Shown: in pieces, positions 57,063-64,000 of the stretch | Layout: every line of letters starts with the position of its first letter | How positions within the stretch are numbered: position 1 is the stretch's first letter | Assembly (NCBI RefSeq): GCF_016741935.1 | Contig: NZ_JAERRG010000016.1 | Coordinates: 186,001 to 250,000 of the forward strand | Direction: 5' to 3' | Source of the DNA: Streptomyces endocoffeicus | GTDB taxonomy: Bacteria; Actinomycetota; Actinomycetes; Streptomycetales; Streptomycetaceae | DNA length: 64,000 nt | Translations under genes and position numbers: made by a program | Notes under the pieces: generated by a model | Seen by the model: the letters and a program-made list of their open reading frames with translations, nothing else | Told to the model about the DNA's origin: nothing | The model's database searches: none

Positions 57063-57892
57063 GCCAGACCGTCGACCGAGCGCTGAGCATCCTGCCGCTG
57101 CTGGCGGAGGGGCCGGCCAATCTGGAGCAGGTCGCCACCCGGCTGGGTGTGCACAAGTCGACCGCGCTGCGGCTGCTGCGCACCCTCCATGAGCACGGCA
57201 TGGTCTACCGCCAGCAGGACCAGCGCTACCGCCTCGGCGCCCGTCTCTTCGCGCTCGCGCAGGAGGCGGTCGAGAACCTCGACGTCCGCGAGATCGCCCA
57301 CCCCCATCTGATGGCGCTCAACGAACGCTGCGGGCACACCGTCCACCTCGCGGTGTACGAGGAGAACGAGGTGCTCTACATCGACAAGGTGGAGAGCCGC
57401 TACCCGGTGCGGATGTACTCGCGGATCGGCAAGCCCGTGGCCATCACCGTGGCCGCCGTGGCCAAGCTGCTGCTGGCCGATCTGCCCGAGCCCGAGCGGC
57501 GGACGCTGGCCGAGCGGCTCACCTACCCCGCGTACACGCCCCGTTCGACGCCCAACGCCGCCGCGTTCCTCAAGGAGCTGGCGACCGTGCGCGAACAGGG
57601 CTGGGCCACCGACTTCGGCGGCCACGAGGAGTCGATCAACTGCGTCGGGGCACCGATCCGGGGAGCGGACGGCCGGGTCGTCGCCGCCTGCTCGGTGTCG
57701 GCGCCGAACGTCGTCGTCAGCGCCGATGAACTCCTCTCCCTGCTGCCGCTGGTGCGCCGCACGGCGGAGGAGATCAGCCGGGAATACTCGGGCGGCGCCC
57801 CGGTGTCCGCATCGGTGTCCCACGCCTCGCAGAACCCCTCCCAAGTAACAGCCGAAACACCCGAGAAGAGAGCCGAGAAGACCTCCTCATGA
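57059..57892 (+). CDS. IclR family transcriptional regulator
   Basis: 277 residues, ATGA overlap with the kinase. N-terminal winged helix (residues ~1-60: V-D-R-A-L-S-I-L-P-L-L-A-E-G-P-A-N-L-E-Q-V-A-T-R-L-G-V-H-K-S-T-A-L-R-L-L-R-T-L). IclR ligand domain residues ~75-250 with S-R-I-G-K-P-V-A-I-T-V-A-A-V-A-K-L-L and D-F-G-G-H-E-E-S-I-N-C-V-G-A-P-I. Probably controls both divergent operons through the dyads at 55736-55767. RidA follows with a 4-bp overlap. Confidence 0.93.
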   Translation: MSQTVDRALSILPLLAEGPANLEQVATRLGVHKSTALRLLRTLHEHGMVYRQQDQRYRLGARLFALAQEAVENLDVREIAHPHLMALNERCGHTVHLAVYEENEVLYIDKVESRYPVRMYSRIGKPVAITVAAVAKLLLADLPEPERRTLAERLTYPAYTPRSTPNAAAFLKELATVREQGWATDFGGHEESINCVGAPIRGADGRVVAACSVSAPNVVVSADELLSLLPLVRRTAEEISREYSGGAPVSASVSHASQNPSQVTAETPEKRAEKTSS

Positions 57893-58302
57893 CCGAGAAG
57901 CTCCAGAAGACCGCGATCACCCCGGCCACCCACACCACCCCGCCCGCCAAGTTCTCCCACGGCGTGAAGAAGGGGAACATCCTCCAGGTCGCCGGTCAGG
58001 TCGGCTTCGGCCCCGCCGTCCCCGGCCAGGCCCCCACCCCCGTCGGGCCCACCCTGCGCGAGCAGACCCTGCAGACCCTGCGCAATGTGCAGTCCGTGCT
58101 GGAGGAGGGCGGCGCGAGCTGGGAGGACGCCATGATGGTGCGCGTCTACCTCACCGACACCGGCCACTTCGCCGAATTCAACGAGATCTACAACGAGTTC
58201 TTCGCCGGCCTCAAGGAGGCCCCGGCCGCCCGTACGACGGTCTACGTCGGCCTCCCGGCCGGTCTGCTCGTCGAGATCGACGCCCTCGCCGTTCTGGGCT
58301 GA
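57889..58302 (+). CDS. RidA family protein (enamine/imine deaminase)
   Basis: 137 residues, ATGA overlap with the IclR gene. Core blocks: V-A-G-Q-V-G-F-G-P-A, then M-V-R-V-Y-L-T-D-T-G-H-F-A-E-F-N-E-I-Y-N-E-F-F and P-A-A-R-T-T-V-Y-V with the conserved Arg. Fits the PLP amino acid deaminase of the divergent operon, whose enamine product RidA would hydrolyse. The following gene on the same strand would be the GntP permease at 60260, but a TnpB-like gene is inserted between them. Confidence 0.93.
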   Translation: MTEKLQKTAITPATHTTPPAKFSHGVKKGNILQVAGQVGFGPAVPGQAPTPVGPTLREQTLQTLRNVQSVLEEGGASWEDAMMVRVYLTDTGHFAEFNEIYNEFFAGLKEAPAARTTVYVGLPAGLLVEIDALAVLG

Positions 58303-58324
58303 CGCTCCGTCGACCGTACTCCTC

Positions 58325-58356
58325 CCGGTGGCGGGTGGGGTGGCCCTCCTGCCACC
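58325..58356. terminator. Hairpin region after RidA / right end of the TnpB-like gene
   Basis: CGGTGGC (58325-58331) can pair with GCCACCG (58350-58356), or GGTGGC (58338-58343) can pair with GCCACC (58350-58355). It lies 22 bp after the RidA stop and 28 bp beyond the TnpB-like stop. It may be a terminator for both or, on the - strand, part of the guide-RNA scaffold at the end of a TnpB element. Confidence 0.45.
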
Positions 58357-58384
58357 GAGCGTGCGGCGATACCCCCTACCGTTC

Positions 58385-60061
58385 CTAGCGTTGTTGGCCG
58401 GTGTTGGCCGGATCAACGCATTCCGGTCCAGGCGGGAGGTGCCTGGTGCCGGGTGCACCCCGAACGGTCCTGGGTGCGGGGAACAGCACGAGCTGGTCAC
58501 TTCGGCTCCGACAGGTCTTGCCGCCCTCGTGGGGCGTGCCTGTGGTCCTGGGTGGGCTCGTGGTCCCACGCGGTCTGGGCGCGTATACGGTCTGGCCGGT
58601 AGCTCTCCGCTGTCCGATCCTCCGGTCGGAAGCGGTCACACCTGGCCGACGCCGGATCCGTTGTCCCAGGCCGCGTCTGCCGATCGCCACCGCGGCCGCG
58701 TGATGCCGGGTGATCTTGGTTTTCCGCTGATCATCGAGAGGTGCTTGCCAATGCTGGGCGCCCCAGCGGGAGGTATAGGCCGGGTCCACGGCGACCACGA
58801 TCAGTCCCTGGTGGAAGGCCATGCCGCGCAGCCGCTCCCGGAACCGGGCGGTGGGCATACCGGCCACTACACGGCGGAAAGCCTTGCCGCGCCGACCGCG
58901 TCCCATCGTCTCCCGGCCCATGTGCCGGGCGTCGGTGAAGCCCAGGTTCTCGATCACGATCCCCGTACATCCGTGTGTCCTGGCGATCTCGATCAGCGTG
59001 GTGACAGCGGCCCGCAGTCTGCCGTCCCGCCGGGACGCGTCACCTGTCAACTCCAGGGGCACTGTGAGGGGTTCGCCGACCGGGTTGCCGTGCGGGTCGA
59101 GCACATACGCGGCAAGGTGGCCGGCGTTCAGGTCGACCCCGAGCATGCGCTGTGCGGATGCCCGGATCTCCTGCGGCGACGGCAGCAGGGGCTTTGCCGC
59201 CGACCACGAGGCGTCGAGGTACCAGCGGCCGCGCCTGGGGTCGCGCACGATGTCGTAGCGGACGGCCTGGTTCGCGGTGACGCGATCCAGCCACTCTGGC
59301 CTGCGGTGGTGGAAGGTGACGGTGCAGGCCAGCCGGTAGCGGCCAAGCGGCGCGTTCGCGAGATGCCTGAGCGGTCCGGGCAGCACGATCGTCACACTGC
59401 CGTCGGCCGGATCCACCGTGATGGTGTAATTCCCGTGCGGGGCCCCGGACTCGCCGTCCGCGGTGAGGAACAGCCGGGCCGCATCCCACCGTTCGCGCCA
59501 CTCCCCGGCTGTGAGACGGGCCTGGGTCAGGTTGTGCCGGGTCTTCGCCAGGCGGTGGCCGCCCACGACGACCGACGGCCGCCCGTTGGCGATGTGCTGC
59601 TCGACTACGACAAGGCGGGCTTTGAGTGCTTGGAGGCGGCGCTGCTTCTGGAAGCGTTCGCCCCGGTCCTGGTAGCCGCGTACCAGGCCCTTTCGCTGCC
59701 CGCACGGCGCCGCGAGGCGACCGGCGATCTTCCCGATCGCGCGGCGCAGCCCGGCACGCTCGTCGTACAGGCAGCGCATGCTGAGCTGGTACTGGTCCTC
59801 GTTGGCACGGGTCATCGCTCCTGCCCAGCGCGACGACGACACCCTGGTGAGCTTCTTCTTCCGCGCGGCCCGCCGGGACTCCTTTGCTGGCACCAGGCCG
59901 ATCGCAACGCGCTCAGCGAGATCCTCCCGCTGATGACGGCCGAGGTGCTGCCCGACCAAGGTGAGGAGCTGCTCGTCCGCGACACCGACCCGCAGCCGGT
60001 CCCGAATCCGGGCACCCGAGGGTGCGGCCACGGTGAATGGGGCCGCGATCGTACGTAACAC
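58385..60061 (-). CDS. TnpB-related protein (IS200/IS605 accessory family), probably degenerate or repurposed
   Basis: 558 residues from a GTG at 60061 (GGGAGG 6 nt upstream). RuvC-like C-terminal half: Asp310 in G-V-D-L-N-A-G-H-L, Glu371 in I-V-I-E-N-L-G-F. Position of the third acidic residue is T-R-H-H-A-A-A-V-A-I-G-R-R (H453/H454), so Asp is replaced by His. The zinc finger segment reads V-D-P-A-Y-T-S-R-W-G-A-Q-H-W with no Cys. This matches the streptomycete TnpB-related family, as I remember it. No TnpA transposase is nearby and no clear element ends were found. The C-terminal ~80 residues are Arg/Pro/Gly rich. It splits RidA from the GntP permease of the same operon. Confidence 0.82.
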   Translation of the reverse strand: MLRTIAAPFTVAAPSGARIRDRLRVGVADEQLLTLVGQHLGRHQREDLAERVAIGLVPAKESRRAARKKKLTRVSSSRWAGAMTRANEDQYQLSMRCLYDERAGLRRAIGKIAGRLAAPCGQRKGLVRGYQDRGERFQKQRRLQALKARLVVVEQHIANGRPSVVVGGHRLAKTRHNLTQARLTAGEWRERWDAARLFLTADGESGAPHGNYTITVDPADGSVTIVLPGPLRHLANAPLGRYRLACTVTFHHRRPEWLDRVTANQAVRYDIVRDPRRGRWYLDASWSAAKPLLPSPQEIRASAQRMLGVDLNAGHLAAYVLDPHGNPVGEPLTVPLELTGDASRRDGRLRAAVTTLIEIARTHGCTGIVIENLGFTDARHMGRETMGRGRRGKAFRRVVAGMPTARFRERLRGMAFHQGLIVVAVDPAYTSRWGAQHWQAPLDDQRKTKITRHHAAAVAIGRRGLGQRIRRRPGVTASDRRIGQRRATGQTVYAPRPRGTTSPPRTTGTPHEGGKTCRSRSDQLVLFPAPRTVRGAPGTRHLPPGPECVDPANTGQQR

Positions 60062-60259
60062 AGGCTTCCTCCCGCCCTGACGTGCCACTGACTCCCCCTC
60101 TCCCCGTCACACCATGAACTCAGTTGCCACTACCGATCATGCGTTCCCGGCGCACACAGAATCTCGGTAACCGGCACCGTTCACCCAGATGAGGGATACA
60201 CCGGGCAGCCATGGCTAACAACCGAACCAGGAATTACCAACCCACACCCGGAGTACCCC

Positions 60260-61732
60260 ATGCTGCTCGCGGCCGCTCCCGCTGCCGAGACCCCACCCCA
60301 CACCGGTGGTCTGCTCGCCCTCATCCACGGCACCGCCGGTCTGCTGACCGTCGCCGCCCTCGGCATCGCCCTTCTGCTCTACCTGATCATCAAGGTCCGG
60401 CTGCAGCCCTTCGTGGCGCTGCTCGGCGTCTCCATCGCGGTCGGTCTGGCCGCCGGTCTCTCGGTCACCGAACTCTTCGGCACGGTCCAGAAGTCCGACG
60501 CCGTCTCGCTCATCGAATCCGGTATGGGCGGCATCCTCGGCCACATAGCCATCATCATCGGCCTGGGCACCATGCTCGGCGCGATCCTCGAGGTCTCCGG
60601 CGGCGCGGAGGCGCTCAGCGCCCGGCTGCTCGGCCTCTTCGGGGAGCGGCGGGCACCGCTCGCGATGGGGCTCACCGGTCTGATCTTCGGCATACCCGTC
60701 TTCTTCGACGTCGGCATCTTCGTCCTCGCGCCGATCGTCTACGCGGCCGCCAAGCGCAGCGGCAAGTCGATCCTGCTGTACGCGATGCCGCTGCTCGCGG
60801 GGTTGTCCATGACCCACGCCTTCCTGCCGCCGCACCCCGGCCCGGTGGCCGCGGCCGGACTGCTCCATGTCGACCTGGGCTGGGTCATCCTGATGGGCAT
60901 CGTCGTGGGTATCCCGTCGGTGCTGGCCGCGTGGGGCTACGCCGCCTGGATCGGCAAGCGCATCTTCGTGCCCGTACCGCAGGACATGGTGGAGGCGGCC
61001 GAGGAGTCCCGGGAGGCGGTCGCGGCCGAGCAGCGCGCCTCCGGCGCCACCCCGGCCGAGCAGCCGGTGTCGGTGGCCACGGTGCTCGCGATCATCGGCA
61101 CCCCGCTCGTCCTGATCCTCTGCGCGACGTTCTCCTCCGTGGCGCTGGACCCGAGCACCGGCCGCTCGGTCATCGAGTTCTTCGGCCACCCCTTCGTGGC
61201 GCTGACGATCGCCCTGCTCCTCGCCTACTACCTGCTGGGCATCCGGCGCGGCTGGTCCCGAAAGTCCCTGGAGGCCGTCTCCACCGCCTCCCTCAAGCCC
61301 GTGGGCAACATCCTCCTGGTGGTCGGCGCGGGCGGGGTCTTCGGCGCGGTGCTCAAGGGCAGCGGTGTCGCCCAGGCCCTGGCCGACGCCTTCGACAGCG
61401 CGGGCCTGCCGGTCATCGTGCTGGCCTGGCTGATCTCGGTGGTGCTCCGGGTGGCCCAGGGTTCGGCGACGGTCGCGATCGTCACGACGGCGGGCATCGT
61501 CACCCCGATGCTCTCCGGCGGCGACTACTCGCAGGCCCATCTCGCGCTGGTCATCATGTCCATCTCGGCGGGCTCGATCTTCGCCTCGCACGTCAACGAC
61601 GGCGGCTTCTGGATGGTGGCGAAGTACTTCGGCATCACCGAGAGCGACACGCTGAAGTCCTGGACGGTCCTGGAGACGGTGCTCTCCGTGGCCGGTTTCG
61701 TGGTGGCGGCCCTGCTGAGCCTCGTCATCTAG
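60260..61732 (+). CDS. GntP family permease (gluconate/D-serine type symporter)
   Basis: 490 residues; GGAG 6 nt upstream of the ATG. Twelve or more hydrophobic helices. GntP features: G-M-G-G-I-L-G-H-I-A-I-I-I-G-L-G-T-M-L-G, G-I-P-V-F-F-D-V-G-I-F-V-L-A-P-I-V, H-A-F-L-P-P-H-P-G-P-V-A-A and A-Q-G-S-A-T-V-A. Proton symporters of gluconate, other sugar acids or D-serine (DsdX). In this locus with D-aminoacylase and a D-amino-acid deaminase, uptake of a D-amino acid or N-acyl derivative is the best guess. A strong terminator follows. Confidence 0.94.
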   Translation: MLLAAAPAAETPPHTGGLLALIHGTAGLLTVAALGIALLLYLIIKVRLQPFVALLGVSIAVGLAAGLSVTELFGTVQKSDAVSLIESGMGGILGHIAIIIGLGTMLGAILEVSGGAEALSARLLGLFGERRAPLAMGLTGLIFGIPVFFDVGIFVLAPIVYAAAKRSGKSILLYAMPLLAGLSMTHAFLPPHPGPVAAAGLLHVDLGWVILMGIVVGIPSVLAAWGYAAWIGKRIFVPVPQDMVEAAEESREAVAAEQRASGATPAEQPVSVATVLAIIGTPLVLILCATFSSVALDPSTGRSVIEFFGHPFVALTIALLLAYYLLGIRRGWSRKSLEAVSTASLKPVGNILLVVGAGGVFGAVLKGSGVAQALADAFDSAGLPVIVLAWLISVVLRVAQGSATVAIVTTAGIVTPMLSGGDYSQAHLALVIMSISAGSIFASHVNDGGFWMVAKYFGITESDTLKSWTVLETVLSVAGFVVAALLSLVI

Positions 61733-61750
61733 CGGACGGCGCCCGCATGG

Positions 61751-61799
61751 CGACGGCCCCCGAATCCCGGCGGTTTCCGCCGGGATTCGGGGGCCGTCG
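61751..61799 (+). terminator. Strong intrinsic-type terminator after the GntP permease
   Basis: CGACGGCCCCCGAATCCCGG then CGG (61751-61773) is perfectly complementary to 61777-61799 across a TTT loop: a 23-bp stem. It starts 18 bp after the permease stop. A short C/T run follows. Confidence 0.9.
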
Positions 61800-61866
61800 C
61801 TTCTGGCCCAATTCCGCTCCGTGCCCAGTTGGCATTCACCGCGACATTCACCATCGCAACTCATTC

Positions 61867-61998
61867 ATGGGAGCATCCAAGTTTGATCAAATAATGGCAA
61901 AGAATGCTGATCGAAATGGAGGAATCCCGCTCGGCGACGACGTCGCGAATGCCAAGTCGTTTCATGTTCTACGTAGATTCAACTCTCCATCCTCCTGA
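61867..61998 (+). CDS. Possible 43-residue peptide before an ABC exporter
   Basis: Begins M-G-A-S-K-F-D-Q-I-M and ends H-V-L-R-R-F-N-S-P-S-S. It contains an internal Gly-Gly (residues 18-19) that could split a leader from a 24-residue hydrophilic tail, but no Cys and little Ser/Thr, so a lanthipeptide precursor is not indicated. The region 61820-62040 is far lower in GC than its flanks (ATA, CTA, AGA codons present), typical of acquired or peptide-coding DNA. No ribosome site is visible, and an overlapping frame from 61904 (65 codons) has better codon use in part. Not recognised; the rest of the 316-bp gap after the permease holds only the terminator. Confidence 0.3.
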   Translation: MGASKFDQIMAKNADRNGGIPLGDDVANAKSFHVLRRFNSPSS

Positions 61999-62048
61999 GC
62001 AGCATGATCAATCCATAGGGTCCTTGAGGTATGTGAAGGAAGGGACCC

Positions 62049-62990
62049 ATGGAAGAACTCCGCGCGATCCGGGCTCGCGGTATCAAGAAGAGCTTCGGTG
62101 ATGTCGTCGCCCTGGACGGCATTGATCTCGAGGTAACGCAGGGTCAGATTCACGGCCTGGTCGGACCGAACGGCGCCGGGAAGACGACGTTGCTCGGCCT
62201 TCTGCTGGGGCTCGCGGTGGCCGACGGCGGACGCCTGGAGGTCCTGGGTACACCGGTCGAGCGGGCACTCGACGCTCCCGACGGTGTCGCCGGCTTCGTG
62301 GACGGCCCCGCCCTCTACCCCTCGCTCACGCCACGGCGGAACCTCGCCGCGCTGGCCGCGCTCCGCGGCCACGACGCGCACACGGCGGGGATCGACGACG
62401 TACTCGCCGAGGTCGGTCTCACCGACGTCGCCGACGACCGCACCCGCGGCTTCTCCCTCGGCATGCGCCAGCGGCTCGGGCTCGCCGCCGCCCTGCTGAC
62501 CAAGCCCCGGCTGCTGGTGCTCGACGAACCGTCCAACGGCCTGGACCCGGCGGGCAAGAAGCATGTGCACGGTGTTCTCAACCGGCTCGCGGCCGACGGA
62601 ACCGCCGTCGTGCTCTCCAGCCACAACATGGACGACCTCGAGGCGCTGTGCTCCGAGGTGACCATCCTCGCCGCCGGACGCGTCGTCTTCTCCGGCCCGC
62701 TGTCCAAGCTGGCCACCGAGAACCGCGAACTCGACTACCGGCTGCTCACCTCCGACCCGCGGGCCGCGCGCCGGCTGGCGGACGACGCGCCGGGGATCCA
62801 GGTCGTCGACGACGCCGGGGTACGGCAGGACGCCGAACCGCTCGTCGTACGCGCCTTGGTGCCCGCCCTCGACCAACTCGTGGTGCGGCTCGTGCGGGAG
62901 GGCGTCGCGCCGCGCGAGCTCACCCCCGTGGTGTCGCCGCTCGAAGCCGCGTTCCTCGCCCTCACCGAGCAGCAGGAGGCGGCCGGATGA
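62049..62990 (+). CDS. ABC transporter ATP-binding protein (BcrA/antimicrobial-peptide-type exporter)
   Basis: 313 residues; GAAGGAAGGG precedes the ATG by 4 nt. Walker A G-P-N-G-A-G-K-T-T, signature F-S-L-G-M-R-Q-R-L-G-L-A (S-L-G-M instead of S-G-G-M, as in BcrA/NatA-like transporters), Walker B L-L-V-L-D-E-P-S-N-G-L-D and switch His in S-S-H-N-M-D-D-L-E. This type with an S-x-G-M signature is common in bacitracin/lantibiotic immunity exporters. The permease overlaps by 4 bp. Confidence 0.9.
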   Translation: MEELRAIRARGIKKSFGDVVALDGIDLEVTQGQIHGLVGPNGAGKTTLLGLLLGLAVADGGRLEVLGTPVERALDAPDGVAGFVDGPALYPSLTPRRNLAALAALRGHDAHTAGIDDVLAEVGLTDVADDRTRGFSLGMRQRLGLAAALLTKPRLLVLDEPSNGLDPAGKKHVHGVLNRLAADGTAVVLSSHNMDDLEALCSEVTILAAGRVVFSGPLSKLATENRELDYRLLTSDPRAARRLADDAPGIQVVDDAGVRQDAEPLVVRALVPALDQLVVRLVREGVAPRELTPVVSPLEAAFLALTEQQEAAG

Positions 62991-64000
62991 CCGCGACCCT
63001 CACCCAGAGCCGGGACCAGGAACACGAGCCGGTGACCGGCGGCCGTCGCGTCCCCGTCGCCCGCGCCTGTCGCTTCGAGCTCGTCAAGCTCGTCTCCCAG
63101 TGGCGGATCCGCCTGCTGGTCCTCGCCTGCTGGATCGCTCCCGCCCTCTTCGTCGCCGGGGCGAGCCAGCAGAGCACGCTTCCCGTCGACACCCTCTTCG
63201 GGCGCTGGATGCTCGCCTCCGGGTGGGCCGGGCCGCTGGTGCTGCTCGGTTTCGCGGGGACCTGGGCGCTCCCGCTGCTGACCTCGGTCGTGGCCGGTGA
63301 TGTGTTCGCCTCCGAGGACCGGCTCGGCACCTGGCGCCATCTGCTCGTCGCGGTCCGCTCGCCTCGGCGGATCTTCGTGGCGAAGGCGGTGGCCAGTCTC
63401 GCCGTCCTGCTGCTGCTCGTGGCCGGGCTCGCGGTCTCCAGCACCGTCGGCGGCCTCCTCGCGGTCGGCGACCAGCCGCTGGTCGGTCTCGACGGCCATC
63501 TCCTGGCACCGTCGGACGCCGCCGTCTCGGTCCTGCTCTCCTGGGTCTGCGCGCTCGCCCCGACCCTGGCGCTCGCCGCACTCGGTCTCCTCGGATCGGT
63601 CACGCTGGGGCGGTCCCCGATGGGGCTGCTGGTGCCCGTGCTCGTCTCGCTCGCGATGGCGGTCGCCCAGATGCTGCCGCTTCCGGTGGCCGTGCGCGTC
63701 GCCCTGCCGAGCTACGCCTTCATCTCCTGGAACGGTCTGTTCACCAGCCCCCGGCAACTCGGCCCGCTGCTGATCGGCATCGTTGTCAGCCTCGTGTGGG
63801 CCGCGGTCGCGACGGCGCTGGCGTATGCGCTCTTCGTACGGCGCGACTTCACCAACCTGGCCCACGACGGTTCGGGCCGCCGCGCGATCACCGTCGGAGT
63901 CCTGCCGCTCGTCGGGGTGGCCGCCGCGTCGTTCGCGGTCGTCGCCGCGACGACCTCGGCGACGGGCTCCGGGATCGAGCAGGACAAGGTGCAGCGCTCG
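62987..64000 (+). CDS. ABC-2 type transporter permease (partial at window end)
   Basis: 338 residues visible; the frame is open to the end of the window. Starts with ATGA overlap. Six or more hydrophobic segments after a polar N-terminus: V-L-A-C-W-I-A-P-A-L-F-V-A-G, P-L-L-T-S-V-V-A-G-D-V-F-A-S-E (the typical G-D-x-F-A-x-E segment of this permease type), V-L-L-L-L-V-A-G-L-A-V, and others. Partner of the ATPase at 62049; the pair resembles antimicrobial-peptide resistance or peptide-export systems. The real length cannot be seen. Confidence 0.85.
   Translation, partial: MTATLTQSRDQEHEPVTGGRRVPVARACRFELVKLVSQWRIRLLVLACWIAPALFVAGASQQSTLPVDTLFGRWMLASGWAGPLVLLGFAGTWALPLLTSVVAGDVFASEDRLGTWRHLLVAVRSPRRIFVAKAVASLAVLLLLVAGLAVSSTVGGLLAVGDQPLVGLDGHLLAPSDAAVSVLLSWVCALAPTLALAALGLLGSVTLGRSPMGLLVPVLVSLAMAVAQMLPLPVAVRVALPSYAFISWNGLFTSPRQLGPLLIGIVVSLVWAAVATALAYALFVRRDFTNLAHDGSGRRAITVGVLPLVGVAAASFAVVAATTSATGSGIEQDKVQRS

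Noticed and set aside
58385..60061. Complete IS200/IS605 insertion sequence
   Set aside because: No Y1 transposase gene and no convincing end hairpins or target motif could be set by eye, so only the TnpB-like gene is listed.
61904..62101. 65-codon frame overlapping the putative peptide and the ABC ATPase start
   Set aside because: It runs 53 bp into the ATPase gene and its second half has poor codon use. Kept only as an alternative to the 43-codon frame, not listed as a gene.

Overview
The window is chromosomal DNA of a Streptomyces or very close actinomycete. The whole stretch is very GC-rich with G/C third codon positions, GTG/TTG starts and GGAGG ribosome sites are common, and it carries a mycothiol S-conjugate amidase, a GTP-type PEP carboxykinase, a SpoIIE-type phosphatase, an F420-type (DDN-like) oxidoreductase and a dense set of TetR/MarR/IclR/LysR/PadR regulators. 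About 58 genes are supported. No tRNA, rRNA, CRISPR array or prophage was seen.

Layout. 1-7.9 kb: regulators paired with small enzymes (TetR/deazaflavin oxidoreductase, P450, LysR, a second TetR whose operator abuts a beheaded methyltransferase). 7.9-14.2 kb: SGNH hydrolase-PadR pair, two NTF2-like proteins, a TerF-like VWA protein, and a coupled pair of a GAF-SpoIIE phosphatase and a cobalamin-binding protein. 14.4-26.5 kb: core-type genes (RibD-like reductase, RidA, msrA, cystathionine gamma-synthase, ECF sigma with a small membrane partner, MarR, threonine dehydratase, DrrAB-type ABC exporter, greA, DUF4307, mca). 26.5-42 kb: a 1,092-residue STAND/TPR ATPase, a secreted propeller-like protein, an MmyB-type regulator, a YyaL-type thioredoxin-domain protein, an MFS/TetR unit, a hemolysin III protein, pckG, and an AlaT-type aminotransferase.

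42-51 kb is one tightly overlapping unit: oligopeptide/nickel-type ABC importer (binding protein, two permeases, a fused double ATPase), then a CocE/NonD hydrolase and a TetR regulator. A 154-residue Gly/Ser/Asp repeat is inserted in the second ATPase domain. 51-52.6 kb is a TetR/SDR divergent pair. 52.7-61.8 kb is a D-amino-acid type catabolic locus: D-aminoacylase and PLP amino acid deaminase on one strand; PfkB kinase, IclR regulator, RidA and GntP permease on the other. A degenerate-looking TnpB-family gene sits between RidA and the permease. The window ends in an ABC exporter preceded by an AT-richer stretch with a possible 43-residue peptide.

Themes. Almost every divergent promoter carries a clear inverted or direct repeat that can be assigned to the adjacent regulator. 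Short tandem repeats (7-28 bp units) are unusually frequent, both between genes and, in multiples of three, inside genes. Streptomyces-type GGGGCGGAGCCCC intergenic repeats occur around 47.9-48.2 kb and 52.6 kb. The most interesting loci are the B12-binding/SpoIIE pair, the TnpB-like gene inside the D-amino-acid locus, the low-complexity insertion in the ABC ATPase, and a ribosome-site-sequestering hairpin at 40.55 kb.
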